A stretch of 64,000 nt of DNA from Clostridiales bacterium (GCA_022508485.1 JAFLVD010000001.1:62001-126000); one strand, 5' to 3'; numbered from the stretch's first letter, positions 18,492-29,485 are shown. Numbers and translations are program-made. The notes: generated by a model from the letters alone, not told the origin.

Positions 18492-20036
18492 GTGGTAGAG
18501 ATGACTAAATTGGATTCTCTCGCTTATCTTAAACTGAATAAATGGCAGAAGTTTATTTACAAGCTTAAATGCTTCTTTTGCGCCATTCCCGGCTGGCTCG
18601 ACGACAAGATCAGATATATAAACAGATTCTTTAAAAAGCTGTTCTTTAAAATCGGCGAAACTTTTGTCGATGTCTGGCAGACTTTTAAAAACGGAAGCTG
18701 GTCCACAAAAGTATCTTTTCTTGTCATGGGATTCGGCAACTTTTTCCACAAACAATGGTTAAGGGGTTTGGTTTTCCTGATATTGGAAGTCGTATTTATC
18801 CTATACATGATTCTTGCCGGCGCGTACTGGCTATCTATGTTCGGCTCACTCGGTAAAATAGAGACTCGGACGGAGATGGTGCCGAGCGACCTACTGGACG
18901 GCGAGCTTGTGGAACAAATCTATTACGGCGACAATTCGTTTAAGATATTGCTTTACGGACTGTTAACGATATTCTTTATTATAGCTTTTATTTATACCTG
19001 GCGTCTAAACGTCAAGCAGTGCAAAATCTGCGACCAAATTACTCGCGCAGGTAAAAAGATTAAGTCGTCGGGCGACGATCTTAAATCGATGGTCGACAAC
19101 GACTTCCACAAAACGCTTCTCGCATTGCCCGTTGCCGGTATTACGATGTTTACGGTGCTGCCCATAATCTTCATGATTTTGGTTGCATTTACAAACTACG
19201 ACAAAAACCACGACGGACTTATGAACCTCTTCCAGTGGGTAGGGCTTGATAACTTTAATTCGGTGCTCACATTCGGATCGGGTATGCAGGTTGCATTCGG
19301 CGAGATACTTGCCTGGACGCTTATATGGGCGTTTTTCGCAACGTTCAGCTGTTACTTCCTCGGAATGTTTGTTGCGATAATGATTAACAAGAAGGGCATC
19401 AAAATCAAAAAGTTCTGGCGGACTATTTTGGTTATGACGATAGCCGTTCCGCAGTTTATATCGCTTCTTTACATTTCCAATCTGTTTGCGGATAACGGAA
19501 TAGTGAACGCAACGCTAATGAACTGGGGCTGGATACAAAGTCCGATAAAGTTCTGGGGCGACGGAACCCTCGCCAAAATAATGGTACTCGTTATAAACAT
19601 CTGGGTAGGTATTCCGTACCTCATGCTTATTACGACGGGTATACTTATGAATATCCCTGCCGATCTTTACGAGTCGGCGAGGATAGACGGCGCCAACGCC
19701 TTCCAGCAGTTTGCTAAAATAACGCTACCGTACATGCTGTTCGTTACCGGCCCGTACCTACTTACAAGCTTTGTAAGCAACATAAACAACTTTAACGTTA
19801 TATACTTGCTGACGCAGGGCGGACCTACAAACCCCGTTTGGGGCGACGTCGGCGGTTATGTAGCCGGCGATACGACTATTCTTATTACTTGGTTATTCGG
19901 AATAACGACGGGTAACGACGCTAACTACAAGATGGCTTCCGTAATAGGTATATTGATATTCATTGTAGTATCTGTGCTGTCGCTCGTGGTGTTCTCTATT
20001 ATGCCTGCAACCAAAAGGGAGGACGATTTCTCATGA
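18492..20036 (+). CDS. ABC sugar transporter permease (MalF/GanP-like)
   Basis: Multi-TM; EAA-type motif ESARIDGANAFQQFAKITLPYMLFVTGPYL. Confidence 0.92.
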   Translation: MVEMTKLDSLAYLKLNKWQKFIYKLKCFFCAIPGWLDDKIRYINRFFKKLFFKIGETFVDVWQTFKNGSWSTKVSFLVMGFGNFFHKQWLRGLVFLILEVVFILYMILAGAYWLSMFGSLGKIETRTEMVPSDLLDGELVEQIYYGDNSFKILLYGLLTIFFIIAFIYTWRLNVKQCKICDQITRAGKKIKSSGDDLKSMVDNDFHKTLLALPVAGITMFTVLPIIFMILVAFTNYDKNHDGLMNLFQWVGLDNFNSVLTFGSGMQVAFGEILAWTLIWAFFATFSCYFLGMFVAIMINKKGIKIKKFWRTILVMTIAVPQFISLLYISNLFADNGIVNATLMNWGWIQSPIKFWGDGTLAKIMVLVINIWVGIPYLMLITTGILMNIPADLYESARIDGANAFQQFAKITLPYMLFVTGPYLLTSFVSNINNFNVIYLLTQGGPTNPVWGDVGGYVAGDTTILITWLFGITTGNDANYKMASVIGILIFIVVSVLSLVVFSIMPATKREDDFS

Positions 20037-21103
20037 CGGATAAAGATATTAAACAGATTGAAGAAAACGGCGAAATGATAACCGTCGTAGAGTTCGGACT
20101 CGACGAGCAAAAAGGCAAATCGAAGAGCACGAAAACCGAACCTAACGCAATAGAAATCGACGCGTCGGGCGTAGAGGAATTTTTGGAACGGCAAGAGGCG
20201 GCGCAGATACACCACGTTCGGTCCGCCAAAGAGCAGTCGCAGGACAACAAAAGGCACGGCTCGCAAAGCAAAAGGCGTTTGGTGGGCAACACCATTATAC
20301 ATATAGTGCTTGCTATAATGAGCATTATTTGGATAGCGCCGTTCGTGTTTATCGTGTTTGAGTCGTTCCGCTGCGAAAGCACCGGTCTTGCCGGATACAT
20401 AATTCCGCATAAGTGGGGCTTTGACAACTACATTAGGCTCTTTACCCAAACGGAATTTCCGAGATGGTTTTTAAGCACCTTCCTTATGGGACTTGTTTGT
20501 GCGGTTGTTCAGACTGTATTTATACTTGCAATGAGCTACGCTTTGTCCCGTAACAGGTTTAAAGGCAGAAAATTCCTTATGAACGCAATGCTCGTACTCG
20601 GAATGTTCCCCGGATTCTTAACGCTTATACTTTTGTATACGCTTTTGAACGGTTGGGGACTCACCGGGTCCAACGCGCCGTACGGCTTGGTGCTTATTTA
20701 TGTGGCAAGCTCGGGCATGGGCTACTACGTATGTAAGGGCTTTTTCGACACCATATCGCATTCGCTCGACGAGGCGGCAATGGTGGACGGGGCGAGCAAG
20801 TTCCAAATCTTCTACAAGATAATCATTCCCATGAGTAAGCCTATAATCATATACACCATTCTTATGGGCTTTATGGGACCGTGGGGCGACTTTATTACCG
20901 CAAGATTCATGTCCGACAACGATCCGCTCGGCTTTAACGTTGCAACCGGTTTGCAGTGGCTGATAGGCGAGACGCGCGTCGACAAATACTACACGACTTT
21001 CTGTGCAGGCGGCGTTATCGTTGCGTTACCCATTACGCTACTGTTTATGTTCCTTCAAAAATACTATGTCGCCGGTGTTACGGGCGGCGCCGTTAAAGGT
21101 TAA
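20033..21103 (+). CDS. ABC sugar transporter permease (MalG/GanQ-like)
   Basis: EAA-type motif SLDEAAMVDGASKFQIFYKIIIPMSKP; overlaps the previous permease. Confidence 0.92.
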   Translation: MTDKDIKQIEENGEMITVVEFGLDEQKGKSKSTKTEPNAIEIDASGVEEFLERQEAAQIHHVRSAKEQSQDNKRHGSQSKRRLVGNTIIHIVLAIMSIIWIAPFVFIVFESFRCESTGLAGYIIPHKWGFDNYIRLFTQTEFPRWFLSTFLMGLVCAVVQTVFILAMSYALSRNRFKGRKFLMNAMLVLGMFPGFLTLILLYTLLNGWGLTGSNAPYGLVLIYVASSGMGYYVCKGFFDTISHSLDEAAMVDGASKFQIFYKIIIPMSKPIIIYTILMGFMGPWGDFITARFMSDNDPLGFNVATGLQWLIGETRVDKYYTTFCAGGVIVALPITLLFMFLQKYYVAGVTGGAVKG

Positions 21104-21115
21104 GGAGAATGAATT

Positions 21116-22318
21116 ATGGCAAGTGTCAAATTAACAAACGTTAAAAAAATCTACGGCAAAAATACGGTTGCCGTGCACGACTTTAATCTCGATATCGCCG
21201 ATAAGGAATTTATAGTTTTCGTAGGTCCTTCGGGTTGCGGAAAGAGTACCACGCTTCGTATGATTGCCGGACTGGAGGACATTTCGGAAGGCACGGTGGA
21301 AATCGACGGCAGGGTTGTTAACGACCTTCTGCCCAAAGACCGCGGCATAGCGATGGTTTTCCAAAACTACGCGCTGTATCCGCACCTTACGGTTTTCGAG
21401 AATATGGCTTTCTCGTTGCGGCTTAAAAAGGTCGACAACGACGAGATATATAAGCGCGTTACCGAGGCTGCCGAGGTGCTCGGAATTACGGAATACTTAA
21501 CGCGCAGACCTCGCGAGCTTTCGGGCGGACAGCGCCAGCGCGTGGCAATCGGCCGCGCTATGGTCAGAGACTCTAAGGTTTTCCTTATGGACGAGCCGCT
21601 AAGTAACCTCGACGCCAAGCTCAGAAACCAAATGCGCGCGGAGATTATTTTACTCCGCAAAAAGATAAATACTACGTTCATCTACGTTACGCACGACCAA
21701 ACCGAGGCTATGACGCTCGGCGACCGTATCGTAATTATGAAAGACGGGTATATAATGCAGGTCGGATCGCCTTCGCAGGTATTCGAAATGCCCGACAACC
21801 TGTTTGTCGCGGAATTTATAGGCGCGCCTAAGATGAACACCGTTCATACCGCGCTCGAATTAGAGGACGGCAAGTATTACGTATCGCCGTTCGGTGTGAA
21901 AATGCCGGTCGACGGCGACAAAGGCGAGGCGCTCAAAGAGAAGGGCGTAGAGGCACAGGATATTATTCTCGGCGTTCGTCCCGAACATATCACGCTTTCC
22001 AACAGCAAAAATCCGTGCGCCGTGCCTTGCCAAATCCGCGTAAACGAGATGATGGGAAGCGAACTGCATCTGCACGTTACCACGCCTACCGACGAACCGC
22101 TCGTTATCCGCGTTCCTACGGTCGACATTTTGCCCAACCAGCTTGCGGCGCTTGTTCCGGGCGTGCGTATTTACGTTACGTTCCGCAGCAAGGTAATGCA
22201 CTTCTTTAACGCACAGTCCGAGCTTAATCTTTTAACTATGCCCGACTCGACGGAGGAGGCTACAACAAAAGAGAGCCCTGCCGAAACGGACGAGCAAGTC
22301 CAACCCGAAAATAAATAG
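21116..22318 (+). CDS. ABC transporter ATP-binding protein (MsmX/UgpC-like)
   Basis: Walker A GPSGCGKSTTLRMIAGLE, LSGGQRQRVAIGRAM, Walker B VFLMDEPLSNLDAKLR, C-terminal TOBE-like region. Confidence 0.95.
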   Translation: MASVKLTNVKKIYGKNTVAVHDFNLDIADKEFIVFVGPSGCGKSTTLRMIAGLEDISEGTVEIDGRVVNDLLPKDRGIAMVFQNYALYPHLTVFENMAFSLRLKKVDNDEIYKRVTEAAEVLGITEYLTRRPRELSGGQRQRVAIGRAMVRDSKVFLMDEPLSNLDAKLRNQMRAEIILLRKKINTTFIYVTHDQTEAMTLGDRIVIMKDGYIMQVGSPSQVFEMPDNLFVAEFIGAPKMNTVHTALELEDGKYYVSPFGVKMPVDGDKGEALKEKGVEAQDIILGVRPEHITLSNSKNPCAVPCQIRVNEMMGSELHLHVTTPTDEPLVIRVPTVDILPNQLAALVPGVRIYVTFRSKVMHFFNAQSELNLLTMPDSTEEATTKESPAETDEQVQPENK

Positions 22319-22326
22319 GAGGAATT

Positions 22327-24951
22327 ATGAAAACCAATAAGTTTTACAGAACTGCGGTAAGCCTTATGCTCGGCATTATCATGCTGTTTTCGGCGGCGGC
22401 TTGTACCGTAACACCCGAACCTTCGGGCGACGAAAACGTCGAAAGCGTGGATATTATGGCTTCGCTTGTTATCGACATAGGCGATACCTACACGTTGCAG
22501 GCGACGCTTATGCCGTTCGGCGTAGAAGCTAAGGTTTCGTGGCTTTCGAGCGACCCTTCCGTCGCTACCGTAAATAACGACGGTTTAGTAACCGGCGTTG
22601 CCGCAGGCGTAACCATTGTAAGAGCTTCCGCCGGCGGTAAATTCGCCAACTGCACCGTTACCGTAAACGACCCCAATAACAGAAACGTACCCGTAACCTC
22701 GGTCAAGTTTAATACCAACGTTGTGCGAGACCTCGAAGTGGGCGGCGACACCGTAAAGCTTACGGCAACTATTTTGCCTGAAAACGCCACCGACAAAACG
22801 CTTGTATGGGCAAGCTCGGATCCGAGCGTTGCTACCGTCAGTAATGCCGGAGAAATTACCGCCGTCGCACCGGGAACGACTAACGTAACCGCAACCGCTC
22901 ACAACGGCTTAAAGGCGACGTGCCGTGTTACGGTTGCCGGCGAGGCGCAAGCCGTTTCCACACTCAACGTTAAAAAGATAGACGAGCTTGAGGACCGCGA
23001 CGACTTTATTATGGGTATGGATGCGTCCGCAGTTCCGTCGCTCGAGGCGGCAGGCGTTGTTTATAAGGACTACGACGGCACGGTAAAGGACGTTTTCCAA
23101 ATTCTCAAAGATAACGGAATAACCGACATTCGTATCCGTATCTGGAACAATCCTTATCAAGCCGGTCATTACGGCGATGTGGCGTACAGCTACGGCGGAG
23201 GAAACTGCGACGTAGAAAACGCTGTCGCCATTGCCGAGCGCTGCGAGGAAATCGGTCTCGGCGTAATTATCGACTTCCATTATTCCGACTTCTGGGCGGA
23301 CCCCGGTAAGCAGAAAGCGCCTAAGGACTGGGCGAGTAAATCCACCGCCGAGCGCGAAACGGCTATCTATGAGTTTACCAAGTCCTGCCTCGAGGATATT
23401 AAGGAAACAGGCGTTAAAATCACAATGGTTCAGGTCGGCAACGAAACGACGAGAAGCATCTGCGAAGCCAATTTCGACAGCGCGCGCTCTACGTACTGCG
23501 CGTACATCAACGCAGGCTCTCGCGCGGTTAGAGAGGTTACCGGCACGGTAGCTAACGGCGGTGCGAAGGTAGCTATCCATCTTACAAACCCCGAATCGAG
23601 AGATTACGCAGGATACGCTCAAGCGTTTATCGATTATAACGTCGATTACGACGTATTCGGTTCTTCGTATTATCCGTTCTGGCACGGCACGCTTGCTAAC
23701 CTTGCCAACAAGCTTAAACAGGTTCACGACGTAAGCGGAAAGGAAGTTATGGTCCTCGAAACGTCCTACGCCTTTACCGACGAGGACTTTGACGGCACCG
23801 GCAACACCCAGCTTCCGGTTAAGACTCAGCCCTTTACCGTTCAGGGTCAGTCCAACGCGATTTTGGACGTCATCGAAACGATTGCAAAGCTCGGCGATTA
23901 CGGTCTCGGTATTTGCTACTGGGAAGGCACCTGGATTGCCCCTGCCGATAACCGCGCGGAAACAATCGAGCTGTGCAATCGCTACGGTTGCGGCTGGGCG
24001 TCCGCTAAGGCAGGTCCCTCGTCGATAGGCGGCGACGGCTACCAAGCAAGCGACGTAACTACCGCAGGCGGCGTAGTTATAGACAATCAGGCGTTTTTCA
24101 GCTCGATCGACGGAAAGGTTATCGAATCGCTTAAAGTGTTTAAGTACGCTAAATTGGGTCTCGAAGCGCCGCCCGTCGCAGATTACCTTTACACGCAGGA
24201 ACTCTTCTACACCGTAAACGAAGGCACGATTACGCTTCCTGCCAAAGTAACTATCGTACTTAACGACGGTTCTATTATGTCCGTCGACGCCCTTTGGGAC
24301 GTCGATAACGATGAGGTTGCCGGCTATATTAACGTGGTTAACGACTACGTTATTAAGGGCACCACCCCCTACGGCGGCGAGGCTATCTGCAAGATTTACG
24401 TTCAGAACAAAAACCTGCTCGTAGACGGTAGCTTCGAAAACACCGCCGGTTACGGCTCTGTCGATAACAAGATAGACGTTCCCGACCCGTGGAAGTACGA
24501 ACTTATCGCTTCCAAGCACGTGCTTCAGTTGTACGTTTCAACCGACGAGGCCAACGCAAAGATGGGCACCAAGTCGATGCACTTCTGGGACGACGCCGCT
24601 ATCGAGTTAAGACTGTACCAGGAAGTCGATCTTGCCTCCGCCGTTGCGGAATACGGACTCGGCGTGTACGGCTTCAGCGTTGACTTTGCCGGCGGCGACT
24701 GCGGCGACACTCAAGAGATTTATTCCTACGCTCTTATTACCTACAAGAACGGAAAGGAAGCGCTCACAGTTAAGGGAACGAGTGTTACTGCCGACGGCTG
24801 GCAGCAGTGGAGTAGGTCCGCAATCGACGAGATTGTAATTACAGAGGACGTCGCGTCCGTCAAGGTAGGCGTTTACCTTAAAGCGGAGGCCGGCGGATGG
24901 GGCAACTTCGATAACGCGCAGTTCTTCTTTAAGTCCGCCTCGAATGCATAA
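22327..24951 (+). CDS. Secreted GH53 endo-beta-1,4-galactanase with N-terminal BIG_2 Ig-like domains and C-terminal binding module
   Basis: Lipobox SAAAC; two BIG_2 repeats; GITDIRIRIWNNPY, VIIDFHYSDFWADPGKQKAPKDW, VQVGNE, VMVLETSYAFT. Confidence 0.93.
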   Translation: MKTNKFYRTAVSLMLGIIMLFSAAACTVTPEPSGDENVESVDIMASLVIDIGDTYTLQATLMPFGVEAKVSWLSSDPSVATVNNDGLVTGVAAGVTIVRASAGGKFANCTVTVNDPNNRNVPVTSVKFNTNVVRDLEVGGDTVKLTATILPENATDKTLVWASSDPSVATVSNAGEITAVAPGTTNVTATAHNGLKATCRVTVAGEAQAVSTLNVKKIDELEDRDDFIMGMDASAVPSLEAAGVVYKDYDGTVKDVFQILKDNGITDIRIRIWNNPYQAGHYGDVAYSYGGGNCDVENAVAIAERCEEIGLGVIIDFHYSDFWADPGKQKAPKDWASKSTAERETAIYEFTKSCLEDIKETGVKITMVQVGNETTRSICEANFDSARSTYCAYINAGSRAVREVTGTVANGGAKVAIHLTNPESRDYAGYAQAFIDYNVDYDVFGSSYYPFWHGTLANLANKLKQVHDVSGKEVMVLETSYAFTDEDFDGTGNTQLPVKTQPFTVQGQSNAILDVIETIAKLGDYGLGICYWEGTWIAPADNRAETIELCNRYGCGWASAKAGPSSIGGDGYQASDVTTAGGVVIDNQAFFSSIDGKVIESLKVFKYAKLGLEAPPVADYLYTQELFYTVNEGTITLPAKVTIVLNDGSIMSVDALWDVDNDEVAGYINVVNDYVIKGTTPYGGEAICKIYVQNKNLLVDGSFENTAGYGSVDNKIDVPDPWKYELIASKHVLQLYVSTDEANAKMGTKSMHFWDDAAIELRLYQEVDLASAVAEYGLGVYGFSVDFAGGDCGDTQEIYSYALITYKNGKEALTVKGTSVTADGWQQWSRSAIDEIVITEDVASVKVGVYLKAEAGGWGNFDNAQFFFKSASNA

Positions 24952-24969
24952 TAAATTGACGTAACACAT

Positions 24970-25005
24970 AAAGCGCCGTGCGGATTTCGTACGGCGCTTT
25001 AAAAA
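24970..25005 (+). terminator. Hairpin after the secreted GH53 gene
   Basis: AAAGCGCCGT...ACGGCGCTTT (24970-24979/24991-25000) ahead of an A/T-rich tract. Confidence 0.65.
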
Positions 25006-25044
25006 ATTTACCACAACCTGTTTAGATTTTTCACGGAGGAATAT

Positions 25045-26976
25045 ATGAAAAAATTGTATTTCGGTGCGGCGTACTATCCCGAGCTTTGGGATAAATCGGA
25101 AATTGACGAGGATATAAAACGCTGTAAGGAACTCGGCTTAAACGTTTTGAGAGTGGGCGAGTTTGCTTGGGGCAAAATGGAACCGCGAGAGGGCGAGTAC
25201 GACCTCGACTGGCTCGAATGCGTAGTGGATAAATTGCATAAAGCCGGTATCGTTACGGTTATGTGTACGCCTACCTGCACGCCGCCGCGCTATATGCTCG
25301 ATAAATACGAGGAAATGCGCAACGTTTCCGACCGCGGAGTGAGGACTAAAACGTCCTGGCGGTGTCATCCGTGCAAAACCTCGCATATAATGCGCGAAAA
25401 GAATAGGGGTATAGTTACCGAAATGGCCAAACGCTTCGGATCTCACCCCGGCATAATAGGTTGGCAGATAGACAACGAGTTGTATCCGTACGGCGGTGGG
25501 TGCTATTGTCCGCTCTGCGTAAAGGAATTTCAAAAGTATCTTAAAAATAAATTCAAAACGGTAGATGCGCTTAACGACGCATGGGGAATGTCGCGCTGGT
25601 CGCTCGACTATCAAAGCTTCGACGCGGTAAATCCGCCGCTTGACGGCGAGTGGAAGCATCCGTCGCTGGTAAAGGCTTGGTGGGATTTTCAGTGCCGACA
25701 GATTAAAACCTACATAGACGAGCAGGCGGAAATACTTCATAAGTACACAAAGGTTCCTATCGGCACCGACATGATGTCTAATAACAACCTCGGTTACTAC
25801 GAAACGACGCATTCACTTGACATTGTACAGTTTAACCACTATAATAAAGCCGAAGAGCTTTACGAAACGGAGTTCTGGTACGACTTTTTGCGTTGCGTAA
25901 AAGATAAACCGTTTTGGGTAACCGAAACGCAGGTCGGTTGGAACGGCTCGACATTTGCCGCGTGCGGCGCGCGCCCGACGGGGAACTGCTTTATAAACAC
26001 GATTCTTCCGTTTGCTCACGGTGCTGATATGAACATGTATTGGCTTTTCCGAGCGCACCGTAACGGGCACGAGCTTTCTCACGGCGCGCTGTACTCTACG
26101 TCAGGTCAATTATACTCCGTTTCGTTCGAGGTAGAAGAGGCGATAAAGCTTATCTCAAAGCACGAGAAAACCTTTACGTCGCCTATAAAATCGGATATTG
26201 CGCTCAGCTTTTCTTCGACCGCGGCTAACACCTTTATGGCGGCGCCCATGCTTGAAAACTTCGACTACACCGCGACGATAAGGGATAAGTACTACACCGC
26301 GCTCAGGCATTACAACGTTGACGTAATCGACACGGCGCATTCGCTCGACGAATATAAGGTGGTTATTTCACCATTTATGTGCCACGCTCGGGAAAACAAC
26401 TTTAAAGAGCGCATTACCGAGTTCGTAAAGTCGGGCGGAACGTGGATAGTAGGTCCTATGACCGATATTGTCGATACGGAAGTAACCAAGTACACAAAAT
26501 CCACTTTATCTTTTGTAGAAGAAATGGTCGGCGCAGAGCTGCTTTACCAACGCCCGATAGAAAATCCGCAGTTTAAAGCCGAGTGGAACGACGGCACCCC
26601 GTGCGAAATATCTATGTGCTACGACTCGTTTTTGTTCGCTAATCCGCTCGCAACCTATACGGCAGGAGATTTCGGTAAAGAGTATGCCGTCGTGCAAAAG
26701 GAAATAGGGAAAGGCAAGGTAATACTTGTCGGCAGCGTTCTCTCTCATAAAGACCTTCGCAGACTTATTGAGCAAAACCCCATTCTTAAAGCAAGCGACA
26801 ACGTTTCGCTGACAGAGCGCGGCGCAAAAACCAAGACCGTTATTGCGGTCGAGATTGAAAACAAACAGGGATTTATCGAGTTTGACGGCAGATACAAATC
26901 CCTGCTGACCGGAGACGTAGTTTCGGGAAAAATTACAATCGAACCTTATTCGGTAGATATTTTCGAAAAGATTTAA
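25045..26976 (+). CDS. GH42 beta-galactosidase
   Basis: FGAAYYPELWDKSEIDEDIKRCKELGLNVLRVGEFAWGKMEPREGEYDLDWLE, WQIDNELYPYGGGCYCPLC, FWVTETQVGWNG. Confidence 0.95.
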   Translation: MKKLYFGAAYYPELWDKSEIDEDIKRCKELGLNVLRVGEFAWGKMEPREGEYDLDWLECVVDKLHKAGIVTVMCTPTCTPPRYMLDKYEEMRNVSDRGVRTKTSWRCHPCKTSHIMREKNRGIVTEMAKRFGSHPGIIGWQIDNELYPYGGGCYCPLCVKEFQKYLKNKFKTVDALNDAWGMSRWSLDYQSFDAVNPPLDGEWKHPSLVKAWWDFQCRQIKTYIDEQAEILHKYTKVPIGTDMMSNNNLGYYETTHSLDIVQFNHYNKAEELYETEFWYDFLRCVKDKPFWVTETQVGWNGSTFAACGARPTGNCFINTILPFAHGADMNMYWLFRAHRNGHELSHGALYSTSGQLYSVSFEVEEAIKLISKHEKTFTSPIKSDIALSFSSTAANTFMAAPMLENFDYTATIRDKYYTALRHYNVDVIDTAHSLDEYKVVISPFMCHARENNFKERITEFVKSGGTWIVGPMTDIVDTEVTKYTKSTLSFVEEMVGAELLYQRPIENPQFKAEWNDGTPCEISMCYDSFLFANPLATYTAGDFGKEYAVVQKEIGKGKVILVGSVLSHKDLRRLIEQNPILKASDNVSLTERGAKTKTVIAVEIENKQGFIEFDGRYKSLLTGDVVSGKITIEPYSVDIFEKI

Positions 26977-26997
26977 AAATAATTTTCGGAGTCGAAA

Positions 26998-28362
26998 ATG
27001 GATATTCTTACACAAATCAACGATTTAATCGAATATGCTCAAAAAGAGCTTAACCTCGACGAACGCGACAAGCTTTACAAGGCCAACCGTTTACTCGAGA
27101 TTATGGAAAGCGGCTTAGAGGGCGGAGAAAAAGAGGACGCAATATACGGCGAGCTGTCCCTTTTGCCCTCCGCCGTCGACAAGACTTTTTCGAGCATTCT
27201 CAAAAAACAAGGCGGAAAAGCGGCAACCGATTGGCTGTATAACTATTGCGTTAAAAACATGTACGTTAAAAAGGCGGTACTCGACAAAAATCCGCGCCGA
27301 GACACCTCCAACGGCCTTACAATTACCATAAATAAAGCAAAGCCCGAGTTTAGGGATCCCAAAAAGGCGGTTCAGGGCAACAGTGTGGACGGCGGATTTT
27401 GTAAGTGCGTTATCTGCCGCGAAAACGAGGGCTTCGGCGCAAAAAACAAGCGCAACCTTCGCACCGTATCGCTAAAACTGAAAGGAAAAAATTGGTTTTG
27501 GCAGTATTCGCCGTACGGCTATTTTAACGAGCACGGCATTGCCGTTAACTGCGAGCATACGCCCATGCACGTCGATAGGCGCACGTTTGAAAATCTTATC
27601 GATTTTGTAGACAAGTTTCCGCATTACTTTATAGGCTGCAACGCGGCGCTTCCGAGGATAGGCGGCAGCGTGCTCGCTCACGACCACTACCAGGGCGGCG
27701 GCGAGGTGCTTCCGCTTCACAAGGCTAAAATCAAAAAGCTAATTGTCGACAAAAAGTATCCAGAAGTTACGGTCGGAATTCTCGACTGGCCGGGCACCGT
27801 TATAAGAATTAAAAACGATTCCAAAAACAAAATCGTCGATATTGCGGACAGAATTCGTACTGCGTGGGAATGTTACGAAAATGCCGCTCTCGGCATTATT
27901 CCCGTCGACAAAGACGGCGTTCATAACGCGGTAAGCCCGACTGTAATAAAAACCTCGGCAGGGTACGAGATGAACGTAATCCTTCGCAGCAACATCACGA
28001 ACGAAGTATACCCCGACGGAGTATTCCACGCTCACCCCGAATATCACGCAATTAAAAAAGAGAGTATCGGACTAATCGAGGCGCAAGGACTTTTTATTCT
28101 TCCCGGCAGGCTGGACGACGAGCTTAACGAGGTTAAAAAGCTGATAACGGACGGCAAGCCCCTTCCCGAAGAGTATTCCCAATTCGCGCTTGTGTACAAG
28201 GAAACAAAACAATTGTACGACAGCGGAAAATACACGGATATACATACGGCTATGTGGGAAGAGCTTGGAAGCATCTGTTACAGAATTTTGGAAAACACGG
28301 CCGTGTTTAAAAACGAAACGGACTTAATCGATTTTGTAAAACAAGTGGGTTTTAAAGCATGA
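26998..28362 (+). CDS. galT: UDP-glucose-hexose-1-phosphate uridylyltransferase (Firmicutes-type GalT)
   Basis: FCKCVICRENEGFGAKNKRNLRTVSLKLKGKNWFWQYSPYGYFNEHGIAVN, GSVLAHDHYQGG; followed by galK-galE-galM. Confidence 0.93.
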   Translation: MDILTQINDLIEYAQKELNLDERDKLYKANRLLEIMESGLEGGEKEDAIYGELSLLPSAVDKTFSSILKKQGGKAATDWLYNYCVKNMYVKKAVLDKNPRRDTSNGLTITINKAKPEFRDPKKAVQGNSVDGGFCKCVICRENEGFGAKNKRNLRTVSLKLKGKNWFWQYSPYGYFNEHGIAVNCEHTPMHVDRRTFENLIDFVDKFPHYFIGCNAALPRIGGSVLAHDHYQGGGEVLPLHKAKIKKLIVDKKYPEVTVGILDWPGTVIRIKNDSKNKIVDIADRIRTAWECYENAALGIIPVDKDGVHNAVSPTVIKTSAGYEMNVILRSNITNEVYPDGVFHAHPEYHAIKKESIGLIEAQGLFILPGRLDDELNEVKKLITDGKPLPEEYSQFALVYKETKQLYDSGKYTDIHTAMWEELGSICYRILENTAVFKNETDLIDFVKQVGFKA

Positions 28363-29477
28363 CAAAAGAATATACATACAAAGTAACTGCGGCAGGCAGA
28401 ATAAACATAATAGGCGAGCATATCGACTATTGCGGCGGAAAGGTTATGCCGGCGGCTCTGTCGCTTAAAAATACGGTATACATATGCCCCAACGGCACTA
28501 ATACGATAAATTTAAGCTGGACGACGCTTCCCGATAATGTATCGCTCGATATCGATAAGCTTGAAAGCTACAAAGGCTTAAAGTACGGCAATTATCAGGC
28601 CGGCGCGGCTCTTATGTGGAAAAACGCCGGGCATAAGGTGATTGGCTGCGATATGCTTCACGACTGTACCGTTCCTTTCGGCAGCGGACTTTCTTCCTCC
28701 GCCGCGATAGAGGTAAGCACGATTGCGGCGCTTGCAACCGTCGCCGGCGATTCTTTCGATCCGGTGGACGTGGCGTTAAAAGCGCAGCAAGCCGAGCGCG
28801 AATACACCGGCGTAAACTGCGGCATTATGGACCAGTACGCCTCCGCGTGCGGAAAAAAGAACAGCGTAATGCTTTTGGATTGCAGTACCGTTAAATGCGA
28901 CTATCTTCCGCTTAATCTCGGCGACTATTCGCTTGTAATAATCAACTGCAACAAGCCGCACAACCTTGTGGAAAGCAAATACAACGAGCGCCGTGCTCAA
29001 ACGGAAGAAGCGCTAAGCATACTCAAAACCGTTCTTCCTGTTTCGTGCCTTGCCGAAGTTTCCGTAGAGCAATTCGAAAAGTACGGTAAAAAATTGAGCG
29101 GCAAGGTGTACGATAGGTGCAAGCACGTTGTGGAAGAGTGCGAGAGGGTAAACAAGGCTGCCGCCGCTATGAAAAGCGGCGATATTCTCTTACTCGGCAA
29201 GCTTCTCAACGAGTCGCACAAATCGCTCAAAGAGCTATACGAGGTAACAGGGGCCGAGCTTGACGCCCTTGCCGCGGCCGCGCAAGCTCACCCTGCGTGT
29301 ATCGGGTCGAGAATGACGGGCGCCGGCTTCGGAGGCTGCACGATTTCGCTTGTTCACAAAGACGGCGTGGACGACTTTAAAAAGGTTGTTTCCGCCGAAT
29401 ACTTAAATAAAATCGGCTACGAGTGCAAGATTTACGACGCGGAGATAGCCGACGGCATTACGGTTACAAAAATTTAG
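28359..29477 (+). CDS. galK: Galactokinase
   Basis: GRINIIGEHIDYCGGKVMPAAL, VPFGSGLSSSAAIEVS, GSRMTGAGFGGCTISLV. Confidence 0.95.
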   Translation: MTKEYTYKVTAAGRINIIGEHIDYCGGKVMPAALSLKNTVYICPNGTNTINLSWTTLPDNVSLDIDKLESYKGLKYGNYQAGAALMWKNAGHKVIGCDMLHDCTVPFGSGLSSSAAIEVSTIAALATVAGDSFDPVDVALKAQQAEREYTGVNCGIMDQYASACGKKNSVMLLDCSTVKCDYLPLNLGDYSLVIINCNKPHNLVESKYNERRAQTEEALSILKTVLPVSCLAEVSVEQFEKYGKKLSGKVYDRCKHVVEECERVNKAAAAMKSGDILLLGKLLNESHKSLKELYEVTGAELDALAAAAQAHPACIGSRMTGAGFGGCTISLVHKDGVDDFKKVVSAEYLNKIGYECKIYDAEIADGITVTKI

Positions 29478-29485
29478 GGGGTTTT

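Noticed and set aside
22909-24519. 536-aa minus-strand ORF antisense to the secreted GH53
   Set aside because: Shadow ORF; plus strand carries GH53 catalytic motifs
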